A stretch of 64,000 nucleotides of DNA from Lachnospiraceae bacterium (GTDB lineage: Bacteria; Bacillota; Clostridia; Lachnospirales; Lachnospiraceae). This document shows, piece after piece, positions 9,327-17,397 of the stretch. Each line of letters starts with the position of its first letter. Within the stretch, counting starts at the first letter, position 1. A program made the translations under genes and the position numbers. The notes below the pieces were generated by a model. The model was given only the letters and a program-made list of their open reading frames with translations. It was not told the origin of the DNA and made no database searches. The stretch covers positions 96,161 to 160,160 of the forward strand of contig JAEEIK010000036.1 in the NCBI GenBank assembly GCA_016281335.1, in the 5' to 3' direction.

Positions 9327-12143
9327 TTATAGGATCTGTGATATCAGTTCCATAGCCTCATCATATTCGAAGTCACCTATGGAGCGCTTTACCTCCAGCA
9401 ACTGTCTTCTGAGTCCGGTATCAAGCCTGTAGGTAAGAAGGTTGTCCACCTTTCTCTCTGCCTCCGACTGTTCCAGCAGATCCAGGCTGCTCTGCAGCGA
9501 TTTAAGCATACTGGAGAATTCCTCCCAGGTCAGTTCCTCCTGACGCAGTTCCGCCGTCTCTTCCCTGTACATGCCTATTTCTTCCAGAGCATTCTTTATC
9601 TCGTCAAGTATGCTCACATATCTCTCTACCAATAGTCCGCCTTCCCTGACTATGGCTGCATGTTTTCCGTCCCTTGCCGCATACTCCTGCATACGCGCCA
9701 GCTCCGATAAGGAATCCGCGCCGATGCCGGCCATCAGTCCTTTCAGCGCATGCACCTCGTATACGTACTGCCGGTAATTTTCTGATACCAGACAGTCCCT
9801 GATCCTGCGGATATGGCCCGGACCGTCATCACAGATATATTTGAGTATCTGCAGATACCTGCCCATATCGTTTCCGTAATTTGCCAGGCCCTTCTCCACA
9901 TCGACACCCGGCAGCGAGATATATACATTGCTGTAATCCGCATTCTTGTCTTCCTTGTCAACATAGTGGATGATATCGGCAGGAAGGAATTTCTTCAGCA
10001 CCGCTTCTATCGCCGAGAGGGCTATCGGCTTTGAAATATACTCCTGGAAGCCGTTCTGCAGGAACATCTCCCTTGTACCGCTTATGGCATTTGCGGTCAG
10101 CGCGATAACCGGAATGTTCCTGATCCTTACATCCGCATGTTTCCTGATCAGCGCCGTTGTCTCTATACCGTCCATCTCGGGCATCATCTGATCCATGAGC
10201 ACACAGTGGTAATTGTTGTTTTCCAGTTTCTTCAGACATTCCTTTCCGCTCATTGCCGTATCCACGCGGACCTGATAAAGTGAAAGTATGCCCTGGGCAA
10301 CTTTTATGTTGGTTATATTATCATCCACCACCAGTATCTTTGCCAGCGGCGCTATGAAACCCTTTCTGTCATGAGGCGAAGACTGGGGCAGTTCAAGATA
10401 ATCGTAATTACCCATCGGTGTCTCATCGCTGATCTTCTGATAGAGATCAAAGGAAAATACGCTTCCGATGCCGTAGGTACTCTCCACCGATATGCCGCCG
10501 CCCATGCTCTCCAACAATCTTTTACATATGGCAAGGCCGAGGCCGGTACCCTCTATCGTTCGGTTTTTGATCATATCGGCCCGCTGGAAGCTGTCAAAGA
10601 GCGTTTCCAGACTTTCTTTTCTTATACCGCTTCCTGTATCCTCTATGGATATGAAGATGTGCGCATCCTCGTCCTGTTTCTCCCAATGTGCGTTAACCCT
10701 GATATAGCCTCGTCCGGTATACTTTACCGCGTTGTCCAGTACATTGGTGAGAATCTGTCTTATATGAGTCTCATCGCCCTTTAAGGTCTTTGGCATGGTC
10801 TCGTCCACATGCACGATCAGCTCCACGTTCTTATCCGCCAGCTTCATGCTTATCATGTTGCAGATATCTTTTAACACTATGCCGAAATTATACTCGGCCT
10901 CTACGGATTCGGCCTTACCGGTCTCTATCTTAGAGAAGTCCAGGATACTGTTGATGATCGAAAGCAGCGTATTGCTGGCATTACGGATATTATTGGCATT
11001 CTCTTCGACATTGCTGTTGATGTTATCATTCAGGATCAGTTCCGTCATACCGATTATGGCATTCATGGGAGTACGTATCTCATGACTCATGTTTGCAAGG
11101 AATACCGATTTTGCCTGGTTTGCTTTTTCCGCTTCTTCCTTAAGCTCTATCAGCTTATTCGTAAAGTCATGTTCTTCCGTCTTATCATAGATCCAGATGG
11201 TAGTTCCTTTATATATCTGCTTGTCATAAAAGGGTACAAGGGTTATCTGATAGATATTTCCCCTGACCTCTATTTCCTGCCTGTCGCTCTTTTTAAGCCT
11301 GTCTACCACTACTTCCTGGCTGGCTTCGTAATTAAGCTCCGGAAATATGTTCCTCGCTTTTTCATTTATGAAGAGGATACGGTTTAAGGCATCGATAACG
11401 ACGAAGCCTTCTTCCAGAGTCTCTATGATATCGTCCCTGGCCATCAGCATGGAGTCGAACATCCTGAATCCGTAAACTATCACGAATACTGTGATCCAGC
11501 AGCAGAGAATGATGAAAGGGAGCAGACTGTAATAGAAGTTGTTGGCCGTAAGCGTGGCTACCCAGAGTCCTACCACGCTGATAAGCTCCATCATGGCAAG
11601 ATATCTGGTTCCTTTATTTGCCACGAGAACGGCATTCCTGTAATTCAGATATGTAACGTAGGCGCCCAGCAGGCCTACCAGGGAACAGACCGCAAGATCG
11701 GCATAATAAAGTGCGCCGAATTCATACAGATAATACTGCCCACCGTCTGCAGCCAGGACAGTGACCAGCTCAAGTCCGAAGCTTTTTGCAAACAGTACCA
11801 GCAGTGTATGAAACAGACCGTAAGCAAGCACCGGCACGGATATGATCTTCGGCATCTTAGCGCCGATAGCTTTTATTGAGAAAAATACAAGTGCGATAAT
11901 AAACCAGCAGGCTCCCAGGAGCTCCAGCCCGGCCGCAGTCTGCGTTCCCGCGCCCTCGGGCCACAATCCGTTCCATGCCCCGTATATAGCTACGATCGCT
12001 GCTGATGCAATAAAATTAAGCCCTTTCTGTATAGAGCTTCTCTCCTGCCTGTTGATGATCACCATACACAAGGGCAGCACCAGTATTCCTATCACACAGA
12101 TCGCTTTGTAAACAGTAAAAATATCCATAAACTGACTATTCAT
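9327..12143 (-). CDS. Membrane hybrid sensor histidine kinase (multi-TM N-terminus, HisKA-HATPase, receiver, C-terminal Hpt-like region)
   Basis: NMSHEIRTPMNAIIGMTELIL, N-box/G-box GTGLGLAICKRLLESMGGGISVES, receiver KILVVDDNITNIKVAQGIL...VLMDQMMPEMDGIETTALIR, then EVHALKGLMAGIGADSLSELARMQE. Start uncertain (ORF track 12200; ATGAATAGTCAG at 12143). Confidence 0.92.
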   Translation of the reverse strand: MNSQFMDIFTVYKAICVIGILVLPLCMVIINRQERSSIQKGLNFIASAAIVAIYGAWNGLWPEGAGTQTAAGLELLGACWFIIALVFFSIKAIGAKMPKIISVPVLAYGLFHTLLVLFAKSFGLELVTVLAADGGQYYLYEFGALYYADLAVCSLVGLLGAYVTYLNYRNAVLVANKGTRYLAMMELISVVGLWVATLTANNFYYSLLPFIILCCWITVFVIVYGFRMFDSMLMARDDIIETLEEGFVVIDALNRILFINEKARNIFPELNYEASQEVVVDRLKKSDRQEIEVRGNIYQITLVPFYDKQIYKGTTIWIYDKTEEHDFTNKLIELKEEAEKANQAKSVFLANMSHEIRTPMNAIIGMTELILNDNINSNVEENANNIRNASNTLLSIINSILDFSKIETGKAESVEAEYNFGIVLKDICNMISMKLADKNVELIVHVDETMPKTLKGDETHIRQILTNVLDNAVKYTGRGYIRVNAHWEKQDEDAHIFISIEDTGSGIRKESLETLFDSFQRADMIKNRTIEGTGLGLAICKRLLESMGGGISVESTYGIGSVFSFDLYQKISDETPMGNYDYLELPQSSPHDRKGFIAPLAKILVVDDNITNIKVAQGILSLYQVRVDTAMSGKECLKKLENNNYHCVLMDQMMPEMDGIETTALIRKHADVRIRNIPVIALTANAISGTREMFLQNGFQEYISKPIALSAIEAVLKKFLPADIIHYVDKEDKNADYSNVYISLPGVDVEKGLANYGNDMGRYLQILKYICDDGPGHIRRIRDCLVSENYRQYVYEVHALKGLMAGIGADSLSELARMQEYAARDGKHAAIVREGGLLVERYVSILDEIKNALEEIGMYREETAELRQEELTWEEFSSMLKSLQSSLDLLEQSEAERKVDNLLTYRLDTGLRRQLLEVKRSIGDFEYDEAMELISQIL

Positions 12144-12194
12144 AAATACCGCGAAACAATGCCGGCCGGATACCCTGATTATAGCATATTTTGA

Positions 12195-12223
12195 TTGCAA
12201 AAAACGCTGTTTTTTAGTATAAT
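12195..12223 (+). promoter_or_regulatory. Sigma-A-type promoter for the 6S-like RNA
   Basis: TTGCAA (12195-12200), 17-bp spacer, TATAAT (12218-12223); predicted TSS ~12230 coincides with the first base of the closing stem. Confidence 0.7.
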
Positions 12224-12229
12224 TTACTT

Positions 12230-12407
12230 ACCGGATATCATTAAGGTTTTTCGTTTTTTTGAGCCTACAGTACTTTAAACGGGATTCCTATATCGTCCTG
12301 CGGATGTCAGGCCTCAGCAGTTATCAGTGGAAGGCAGATGCAGTGACTGCGGTCGCCCACCTAGCTTAGCTAGGAGTCAAGATGCGTTAAACCGATATCC
12401 GGTTTTT
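12230..12407 (+). ncRNA. ssrS: 6S RNA (SsrS-like)
   Basis: ~178 nt; perfect 10-bp closing stem ACCGGATATC (12230-12239) / GATATCCGGT (12394-12403) followed by a U-tract; contains GCGGTCGCCCACCTAGCTTAGCTAGGAGTCAAGATGC, resembling the 3' half of Firmicute 6S RNAs; own promoter; no ORF. Confidence 0.78.
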
Positions 12408-12417
12408 ATTATGCCTT

Positions 12418-12771
12418 TCAATACCGGATTATTATCATATCCGATACGGCATCCACGAGTTTTACCGCATCCTCGGCCATATCCGAAAGTTCCGCATTCA
12501 TAAGTGTCACTTTTTCGCCGCTTCCGCCGTCTGCAAGCTGCTGGTTAGGAAGCAGTTCTTCATAGATATCCGCATACATATCGGCTTCGTTTCTCAGCGC
12601 ATCCCTGATAGCCGAAAGACGCTGCTTTATCTCTTCCAGTTCTTTTTTCTGAGCCGCCTTCATTTCCGCGGTTTCGGCAAGTTTCTCATCCACTTCTTCA
12701 TCGCTGTGGATGTAAATCTCCCTTTTCTCTTCTTCCTCAAACAGCTCATTTACTATATCTTCTTTAGACAT
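12418..12771 (-). CDS. Uncharacterised 117-aa acidic/coiled-coil-like protein
   Basis: Intact ORF MSKEDIVNELFEEEEKREIYIHSDEEVDEKLAETAEMKAAQKKELEEIKQRLSAIRDAL. Confidence 0.65.
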   Translation of the reverse strand: MSKEDIVNELFEEEEKREIYIHSDEEVDEKLAETAEMKAAQKKELEEIKQRLSAIRDALRNEADMYADIYEELLPNQQLADGGSGEKVTLMNAELSDMAEDAVKLVDAVSDMIIIRY

Positions 12772-12841
12772 GCTTACTACCTCCGTAAATTGCCTTTTGC
12801 CCCTCGTCTCATGTGTTTAATATGCCCGGCCGGCCTTTACT

Positions 12842-13771
12842 TTATTCATCAAATAAAGGTGTCGAAAAATATCTCTCTGCCGTATCCGGCAATATCGTCA
12901 CGACTCTCTTTCCCTCTCCGAGCTTTTCAGCCAGTTTCAACGCCGCTGCCACATTAGTCCCGCTGGAGATGCCGCACATGATGCCTTCCATTGCAGCAAG
13001 CCGCTTTGCTGTAGTTATGGCTTCCTCATCGGTAACGATATAGATATCATCATATATCTTCGTATCAAGTATCCCGGGGATCAGGCCGTCCCCTATACCC
13101 ATCTGCAGATGGGTCCCGACTGTGCCGCCTGCCAGTATTGCCGCATTTTCAGGTTCCACCGCCCAGATGGTCATCTCGGGATACTGTTTTTTCAGAGTCT
13201 GTCCTATGCCTGTTATGGTCCCGCCGGTTCCTATGCCCGAGCAGAAGCCGTCTATCTGGCCTTCAGCCTGTTCCAGTATCTCCAGCGCCGTGTGATACTT
13301 GTGAGCATATACATTGTCGGGATTCTCAAACTGCTGGGGCACGAATACCCTTTCATCTTCCTCCTGCATCTTAAGCGCCTTGTCAACACACTCCTTGATG
13401 CACTTTCCTATATCACCGTCATCATGCACGAGTATCACTTCCGCGCCGTAGTGTTTTACCAGCTTCCTGCGCTCCTCGCTGACGGAATCAGGCATGATGA
13501 TCACCGTCTTGTATCCTTTCACAGCGCCTACCAGCGCCAGCCCTATACCCTGATTCCCGCTTGTCGGTTCAACTATAATGCTGTCCTTATTTATCTTCCC
13601 CTGCTTTTCTGCATTCTTTAACATCTTGTAAGCAGTCCTGGTCTTGATGGAGCCTCCCACATTCAGTCCTTCAAACTTGACCAGCACCTCCGCATTCCCC
13701 GGCTTGTTCATCCTGTTAAGCCTTATCAGCGGCGTATGCCCTATAGCCTCAAGCACATTGTTGCAGATCAT
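12842..13771 (-). CDS. cysK: Cysteine synthase (PLP-dependent)
   Basis: IGHTPLIRLNRM, GGSIKTRTAYKML, EPTSGNQGIGLA, GIGTGGTITGIG. Confidence 0.93.
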   Translation of the reverse strand: MICNNVLEAIGHTPLIRLNRMNKPGNAEVLVKFEGLNVGGSIKTRTAYKMLKNAEKQGKINKDSIIVEPTSGNQGIGLALVGAVKGYKTVIIMPDSVSEERRKLVKHYGAEVILVHDDGDIGKCIKECVDKALKMQEEDERVFVPQQFENPDNVYAHKYHTALEILEQAEGQIDGFCSGIGTGGTITGIGQTLKKQYPEMTIWAVEPENAAILAGGTVGTHLQMGIGDGLIPGILDTKIYDDIYIVTDEEAITTAKRLAAMEGIMCGISSGTNVAAALKLAEKLGEGKRVVTILPDTAERYFSTPLFDE

Positions 13772-14394
13772 CCTTCCTCTTCCTCCCTGTCTAAAACATC
13801 CCTAGTATTATACCCGTTTACCGGGCTTATATTCAACAATACTTTCTTATTTCTTTCCCTGTTTATCCGTGTCCGCTTACTCCTCTCTCTTTTCACCCCG
13901 ACACATATATCAGACTTTTTCTCTCCCTCACGTGTCCGCTCTCTTTCACCTTCATCTGAACCGACACGTATTTCAGACTTTTTCTCTCCCTCACGTGTCC
14001 GCTCTCTTTCGCCTTCGTCTGAACCGACACGTATTTCAGGCTTTTTCTCTCCCTCACGTGTCCGCTCTCTTTCGCCTTCGTCTGAACCGACACGTATTTC
14101 AGGTTTTTTCTCTCCCTCACGTGTCCGCTCTCTTTTACCTTCTCCTTGACCGACACGTATTTCAGGCTTTTTCTCTCCCTCACGTGTCCGCTCTCTTTTA
14201 CCTTCGCCTGACCGGACACGTATTTCAGACTTTTTCTTTCCCTCACGTGTCCGCTCTCTTTTACCTTCTTCTGGACCGACACGTATTTCAGGCTTTTTCT
14301 CTCCCTCACGTGTCCGCTCTCTTTTACCTTCGCCTGACCGGACACGTATTTCAGGCTTTTTCCTTCTCCTGCGTGTCTTATAGTGTAACGTCAT
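13768..14394 (-). CDS. Possible highly charged repeat protein (21-aa repeat GSDEGERERTREGEKKPEIRV); coding status uncertain
   Basis: 208-aa ORF made of the 63-bp tandem repeat; its TGA overlaps the cysK start (ATGA). Two other frames are also open because 63 = 3 x 21. Confidence 0.35.
   Translation of the reverse strand: MTLHYKTRRRRKKPEIRVRSGEGKRERTREGEKKPEIRVGPEEGKRERTREGKKKSEIRVRSGEGKRERTREGEKKPEIRVGQGEGKRERTREGEKKPEIRVGSDEGERERTREGEKKPEIRVGSDEGERERTREGEKKSEIRVGSDEGERERTREGEKKSDICVGVKRERSKRTRINRERNKKVLLNISPVNGYNTRDVLDREEEEG
13910..14380. repeat. 63-bp tandem repeat, about 7.5 units
   Basis: Unit ACACGTATTTCAGGCTTTTTCTCTCCCTCACGTGTCCGCTCTCTTTCGCCTTCGTCTGAACCG read directly; every unit holds an ACACGT...ACGTGT inverted repeat. 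Confidence 0.95.
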
Positions 14395-14492
14395 GACAAA
14401 TCCCGCTTCTTCAATAACTAAGCGACCATCATATAGGCATCAAAGCCCTGATAACCCTCCACTATGTGTTCAACATGGCACGATCAGGGCCT

Positions 14493-14690
14493 GCGATAAC
14501 CAAGCGACCGGCAGGAAGGCATCAAAGCCTTGCGACTTAGCGTAGCACTTAGCGAAAGCGAGCAGCTGATCACGGACGCAGCAACTCCCTGCAGGGGACG
14601 TTGCGAGTCCGGTGATCGCTTAGCTGCGACGCTTGAGCTTACGTGCGGAGCGATTTAGCAAGGCTTGATGCCCTGCTGCAGGTCGCGGAT
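14493..14690. repeat. Long imperfect-palindromic intergenic element (copy C of a family; see 28478-28690)
   Basis: Outer arms GCGACCGGCAGGAAGGCATCAAAGCCTTG / CAAGGCTTGATGCCCTGCTGCAGGTCGC pair; core GCGACTTAGCGTAGCACTTAGCGAAAGCGAGCAGC...GTGCGGAGCGATTTAGCAAGGC is shared with the second copy. Confidence 0.8.
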
Positions 14691-14815
14691 GCGGCTTAGC
14701 AAGGCTTGATGCCTTGCTGCAGGTCGCGGATGCGGCTTAGCAGGGCTTGATGCCCTGCTGCAGGTCGCGGATGCGGCTTAGCAAGGCTTGATGCCTTGCT
14801 GACGGTCGCGTGGAT
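14657..14815. repeat. Four tandem 41-bp hairpin units (amplified right arm of the element)
   Basis: AGCAAGGC-TTGAT-GCCYTGCT at 14657, 14698, 14739 and 14780, exact 41-bp period. Confidence 0.92.
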
Positions 14816-14858
14816 AGCGGCCCGCAAGGCCGCGGAGCACACGGCCGTAATAAAATGC

Positions 14859-14887
14859 TTGCAATTTGAAATGCCGTATGGTATTAT
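14859..14887 (+). promoter_or_regulatory. Promoter for tRNA-Trp
   Basis: TTGCAA (14859-14864), 17-bp spacer, TATTAT (14882-14887). Confidence 0.65.
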
Positions 14888-14903
14888 GTCACATGTTGAG
14901 TTT

Positions 14904-14974
14904 AGGGGCGTAGTTAAACGGTCTAACGTCGGTCTCCAAAACCGCTGAAGAGGGTTCGACTCCTTCCGCCCCTG
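14904..14974 (+). tRNA. tRNA-Trp (anticodon CCA)
   Basis: Acceptor AGGGGCG/CGCCCCT, anticodon loop CTCCAAA, T-loop GGTTCGACTCC. Confidence 0.93.
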
Positions 14975-14978
14975 TTAT

Positions 14979-15006
14979 AAGGAAGCAAAAGCGCTTCCTT
15001 TTTTTA
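14979..15006 (+). terminator. Rho-independent terminator of tRNA-Trp, overlapping the stop of the convergent ABC-F gene
   Basis: GGAAGC-AAAAGC-GCTTCC followed by TTTTTTT. Confidence 0.8.
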
Positions 15007-16935
15007 TGCCTCGAGCTTCTCTCCGATCTCGGCCCACTCCTCCATGTAGCTTTCGGCCTGCCTGTCAAGTTCTTCAATGGCTGTTTGCAGTTCACCGAGT
15101 TTCACAAAGTCACTGGCGTTCTCCGGCGCCTCGAGTTCTGCTGTAAGCGCAGCTTTTTTCTCGTCGCATTCGGCCATCAGCTCTTCAAGCCGCTTAAACC
15201 TGCGTTCCATTTTAGAACGTTCTTTTCCGGGATTGGCCCCCCGGTCCGGTCTGTCGTCCTTCTTTTTTTCAGGCGCTTCGTCAACTCTGTTCCCTATACG
15301 CCATACGCCATCTTCATTCTTTAAATTCTCGCTTCCGCGATTCCTTATATATTCCTCGTAATCGAAGGGGAAGTACTCGACTTTCCCTTCGGTAAAGATC
15401 AGCAGCGAGTCTGCGACACGGCTTACCAGATATCTGTCATGGGAGACAAAGATCAGCGAGCCTTTGAAGTCGCGCATCATGTCTTCCAATGCTTCCTTGC
15501 CGGCTATATCCACGTGGTTGGTAGGTTCATCCAGAAGCAGCAGATTCGGCCTTTCCTGAAAGATCTTTGCCAAAGTCAGACGCACTTTCTCGCCTCCGGA
15601 AAGCATGGTAAGTTCCTTGAACACATCGTCCCCGGTAAACAGGAAGCCGCCCAGTATGTTCCTGACTGCCGTATCCGTCAGCGTGGGATAGGCATCCCTG
15701 AACTCATCGAACACGGTCTTGTTGCTCTCATACCTGGCCATCTGCTGTTCAAAATATCCGAGTTCAACACCGTGACCGTATCTGTATTTTCCGCCTTTGG
15801 CCGGCAGTTGTCCTGCAATGGTACGTAAGAAAGTTGACTTACCGAGGCCGTTGCCGCCGATGATGCCAAGCTTCTGTCCCTTCTTCAATTTCATTGTAAC
15901 CTTCGAGAGCACGCTGTCATAACCTATTGCAAGATTTTCGGTCTCCAGCACATCATTGCCGCTCTCCCTTGCAGGCTCCGTCAGGGCATGGAAAGCCCTG
16001 ATATCATCTTCCTCGGGCTTTTCTATTATATCCATGTGCTCGATAGCTTTCAGTTTAGACTTCGCCATGGAAGCCTTGGTAGCTTTGTGTATAAAGCGCT
16101 CCGCCACGGCGTTAAGCCTTTCGATCTCCTTCTGCTGAGCTTCATAGTCCTTCTGCTGCTTCTCACGCAGCTCGCGCTTTCTCTTCGCAAATGCAGTGTA
16201 ATTGCCGGGATATCTTTTGATCTTTCCCCGCTCTATCTCGTACACGGTCTCCGCTATCCTGTCAATGAACATTCGGTCATGGCTGACCAGTATCACGGCT
16301 CCCCTGTATGAAGCAAGATAGCCTTCCAGCCATGATATCGTAGAGATATCCAGATGGTTGGTAGGCTCGTCAAGTATAAGTATATCCGGTTTTGAAAGAA
16401 GCAATTTGATAAAGGCGATCTTGGTCCGCTGTCCACCCGAAAAGCTTGAGAGCGGTCTCTTCAGTTCTTCATCACTGAAGCCGAAGCGCTGCACCAGCAA
16501 CTCATAATCCTTATCCAGCCTGTAACCGCCGAGATAATTAAAACGTTCCTGAAGCGTTGCATATCTGGTACTCGTCTCCTCATCGGGCGCGGTGTCAAGT
16601 TTATGCAGGAGTTCGTCGATCTCTTCTTTCATTTTGAGGATCGGCCTGAAGACACTTTTTATCTCATCTGAAAGACAGGCGTTCTCATCGGTAAAACTCA
16701 TCTGATCCAGGCTTCCGATCACCGCGCCGTCTGCGATGCTTACTATGGAAGGAGTATTGCTGTCCTTGTGATCGGGGGTCAGTTCACCCGTGATCAAGCG
16801 TAAAAGGGTGGTCTTGCCGCAACCGTTTCTTCCGACGATTGCGACCTTCTCACCCTCTTTAAGAGAAAATTCCACATCCTTTATAATGGCGTCCGCTCCG
16901 TAAGAAACGTCCACCCCTGAAATACTGAGTATCAT
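15004..16935 (-). CDS. ABC-F family ATPase
   Basis: Two ABC cassettes (GRNGCGKTTLL, LSSFSGGQRTKIAF, LDEPTNHLDIST; GGNGLGKSTFL, LSGGEKVRLTLAK, LDEPTNHVDI), no TM segments. Confidence 0.93.
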   Translation of the reverse strand: MILSISGVDVSYGADAIIKDVEFSLKEGEKVAIVGRNGCGKTTLLRLITGELTPDHKDSNTPSIVSIADGAVIGSLDQMSFTDENACLSDEIKSVFRPILKMKEEIDELLHKLDTAPDEETSTRYATLQERFNYLGGYRLDKDYELLVQRFGFSDEELKRPLSSFSGGQRTKIAFIKLLLSKPDILILDEPTNHLDISTISWLEGYLASYRGAVILVSHDRMFIDRIAETVYEIERGKIKRYPGNYTAFAKRKRELREKQQKDYEAQQKEIERLNAVAERFIHKATKASMAKSKLKAIEHMDIIEKPEEDDIRAFHALTEPARESGNDVLETENLAIGYDSVLSKVTMKLKKGQKLGIIGGNGLGKSTFLRTIAGQLPAKGGKYRYGHGVELGYFEQQMARYESNKTVFDEFRDAYPTLTDTAVRNILGGFLFTGDDVFKELTMLSGGEKVRLTLAKIFQERPNLLLLDEPTNHVDIAGKEALEDMMRDFKGSLIFVSHDRYLVSRVADSLLIFTEGKVEYFPFDYEEYIRNRGSENLKNEDGVWRIGNRVDEAPEKKKDDRPDRGANPGKERSKMERRFKRLEELMAECDEKKAALTAELEAPENASDFVKLGELQTAIEELDRQAESYMEEWAEIGEKLEA

Positions 16936-16938
16936 AGA

Positions 16939-17364
16939 TCAGACTTTAGCGATTATCTCCGAATCAATGCTTTCTTCGCTGTTGTCGCGATATGCAAAAG
17001 CTATTGACGGTGTGGTTATATTAAGACCTGTAATGGTGGCTGCAATGCGGATTCTCTCATTTACCGCCATCATAACTTCATTAAGGTAATTCTTCTTGAT
17101 CATCTCGTCAAGGTTGTCAACGAAGGTGTTGACGGTTATCGGAGTAATGGTCTCCATGTTAAAGTTCATACTCTTCCTGTCACCGTCGTTAGCCTCAAAC
17201 TTAACGAGCACCGTTGCTGTTGTAGGCGCAGCAGGATTGAGACGCACAGCTACGCTGGTATTTACCTTTAACTGTATCTGCTCACCGGGCTTAGCGGTGA
17301 AAAGATTTTCAAAATTAAGGCTCTTGATATTTGTTGATCCTATTGTTACTATTACGTTTTTCAT
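16939..17364 (-). CDS. Uncharacterised 141-aa protein, possibly SecB-like fold
   Basis: Pattern resembles SecB: beta-rich N-half, then NYLNEVMMAVNERIRIAATITGLNITTPSIAF like the SecB [28 protein letters not shown] region. Confidence 0.4.
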   Translation of the reverse strand: MKNVIVTIGSTNIKSLNFENLFTAKPGEQIQLKVNTSVAVRLNPAAPTTATVLVKFEANDGDRKSMNFNMETITPITVNTFVDNLDEMIKKNYLNEVMMAVNERIRIAATITGLNITTPSIAFAYRDNSEESIDSEIIAKV

Positions 17365-17397
17365 TTTTTATCTCCTTTTAAAGATCCCCCGGATCTA

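Noticed and set aside
13910-14380. CRISPR array
   Set aside because: Whole 63-bp unit repeats with no unique spacers, and no cas genes nearby
13869-14396. + strand 175-aa and minus 150-aa repeat ORFs
   Set aside because: Alternative frames of the 63-bp repeat that are open only because the period is a multiple of 3
14657-14815. CRISPR array
   Set aside because: 41-bp units are near-identical throughout; hairpin repeats without spacers
14889-15095. 68-aa minus ORF across tRNA-Trp
   Set aside because: Overlaps a clear tRNA and terminator and the ABC-F C-terminus
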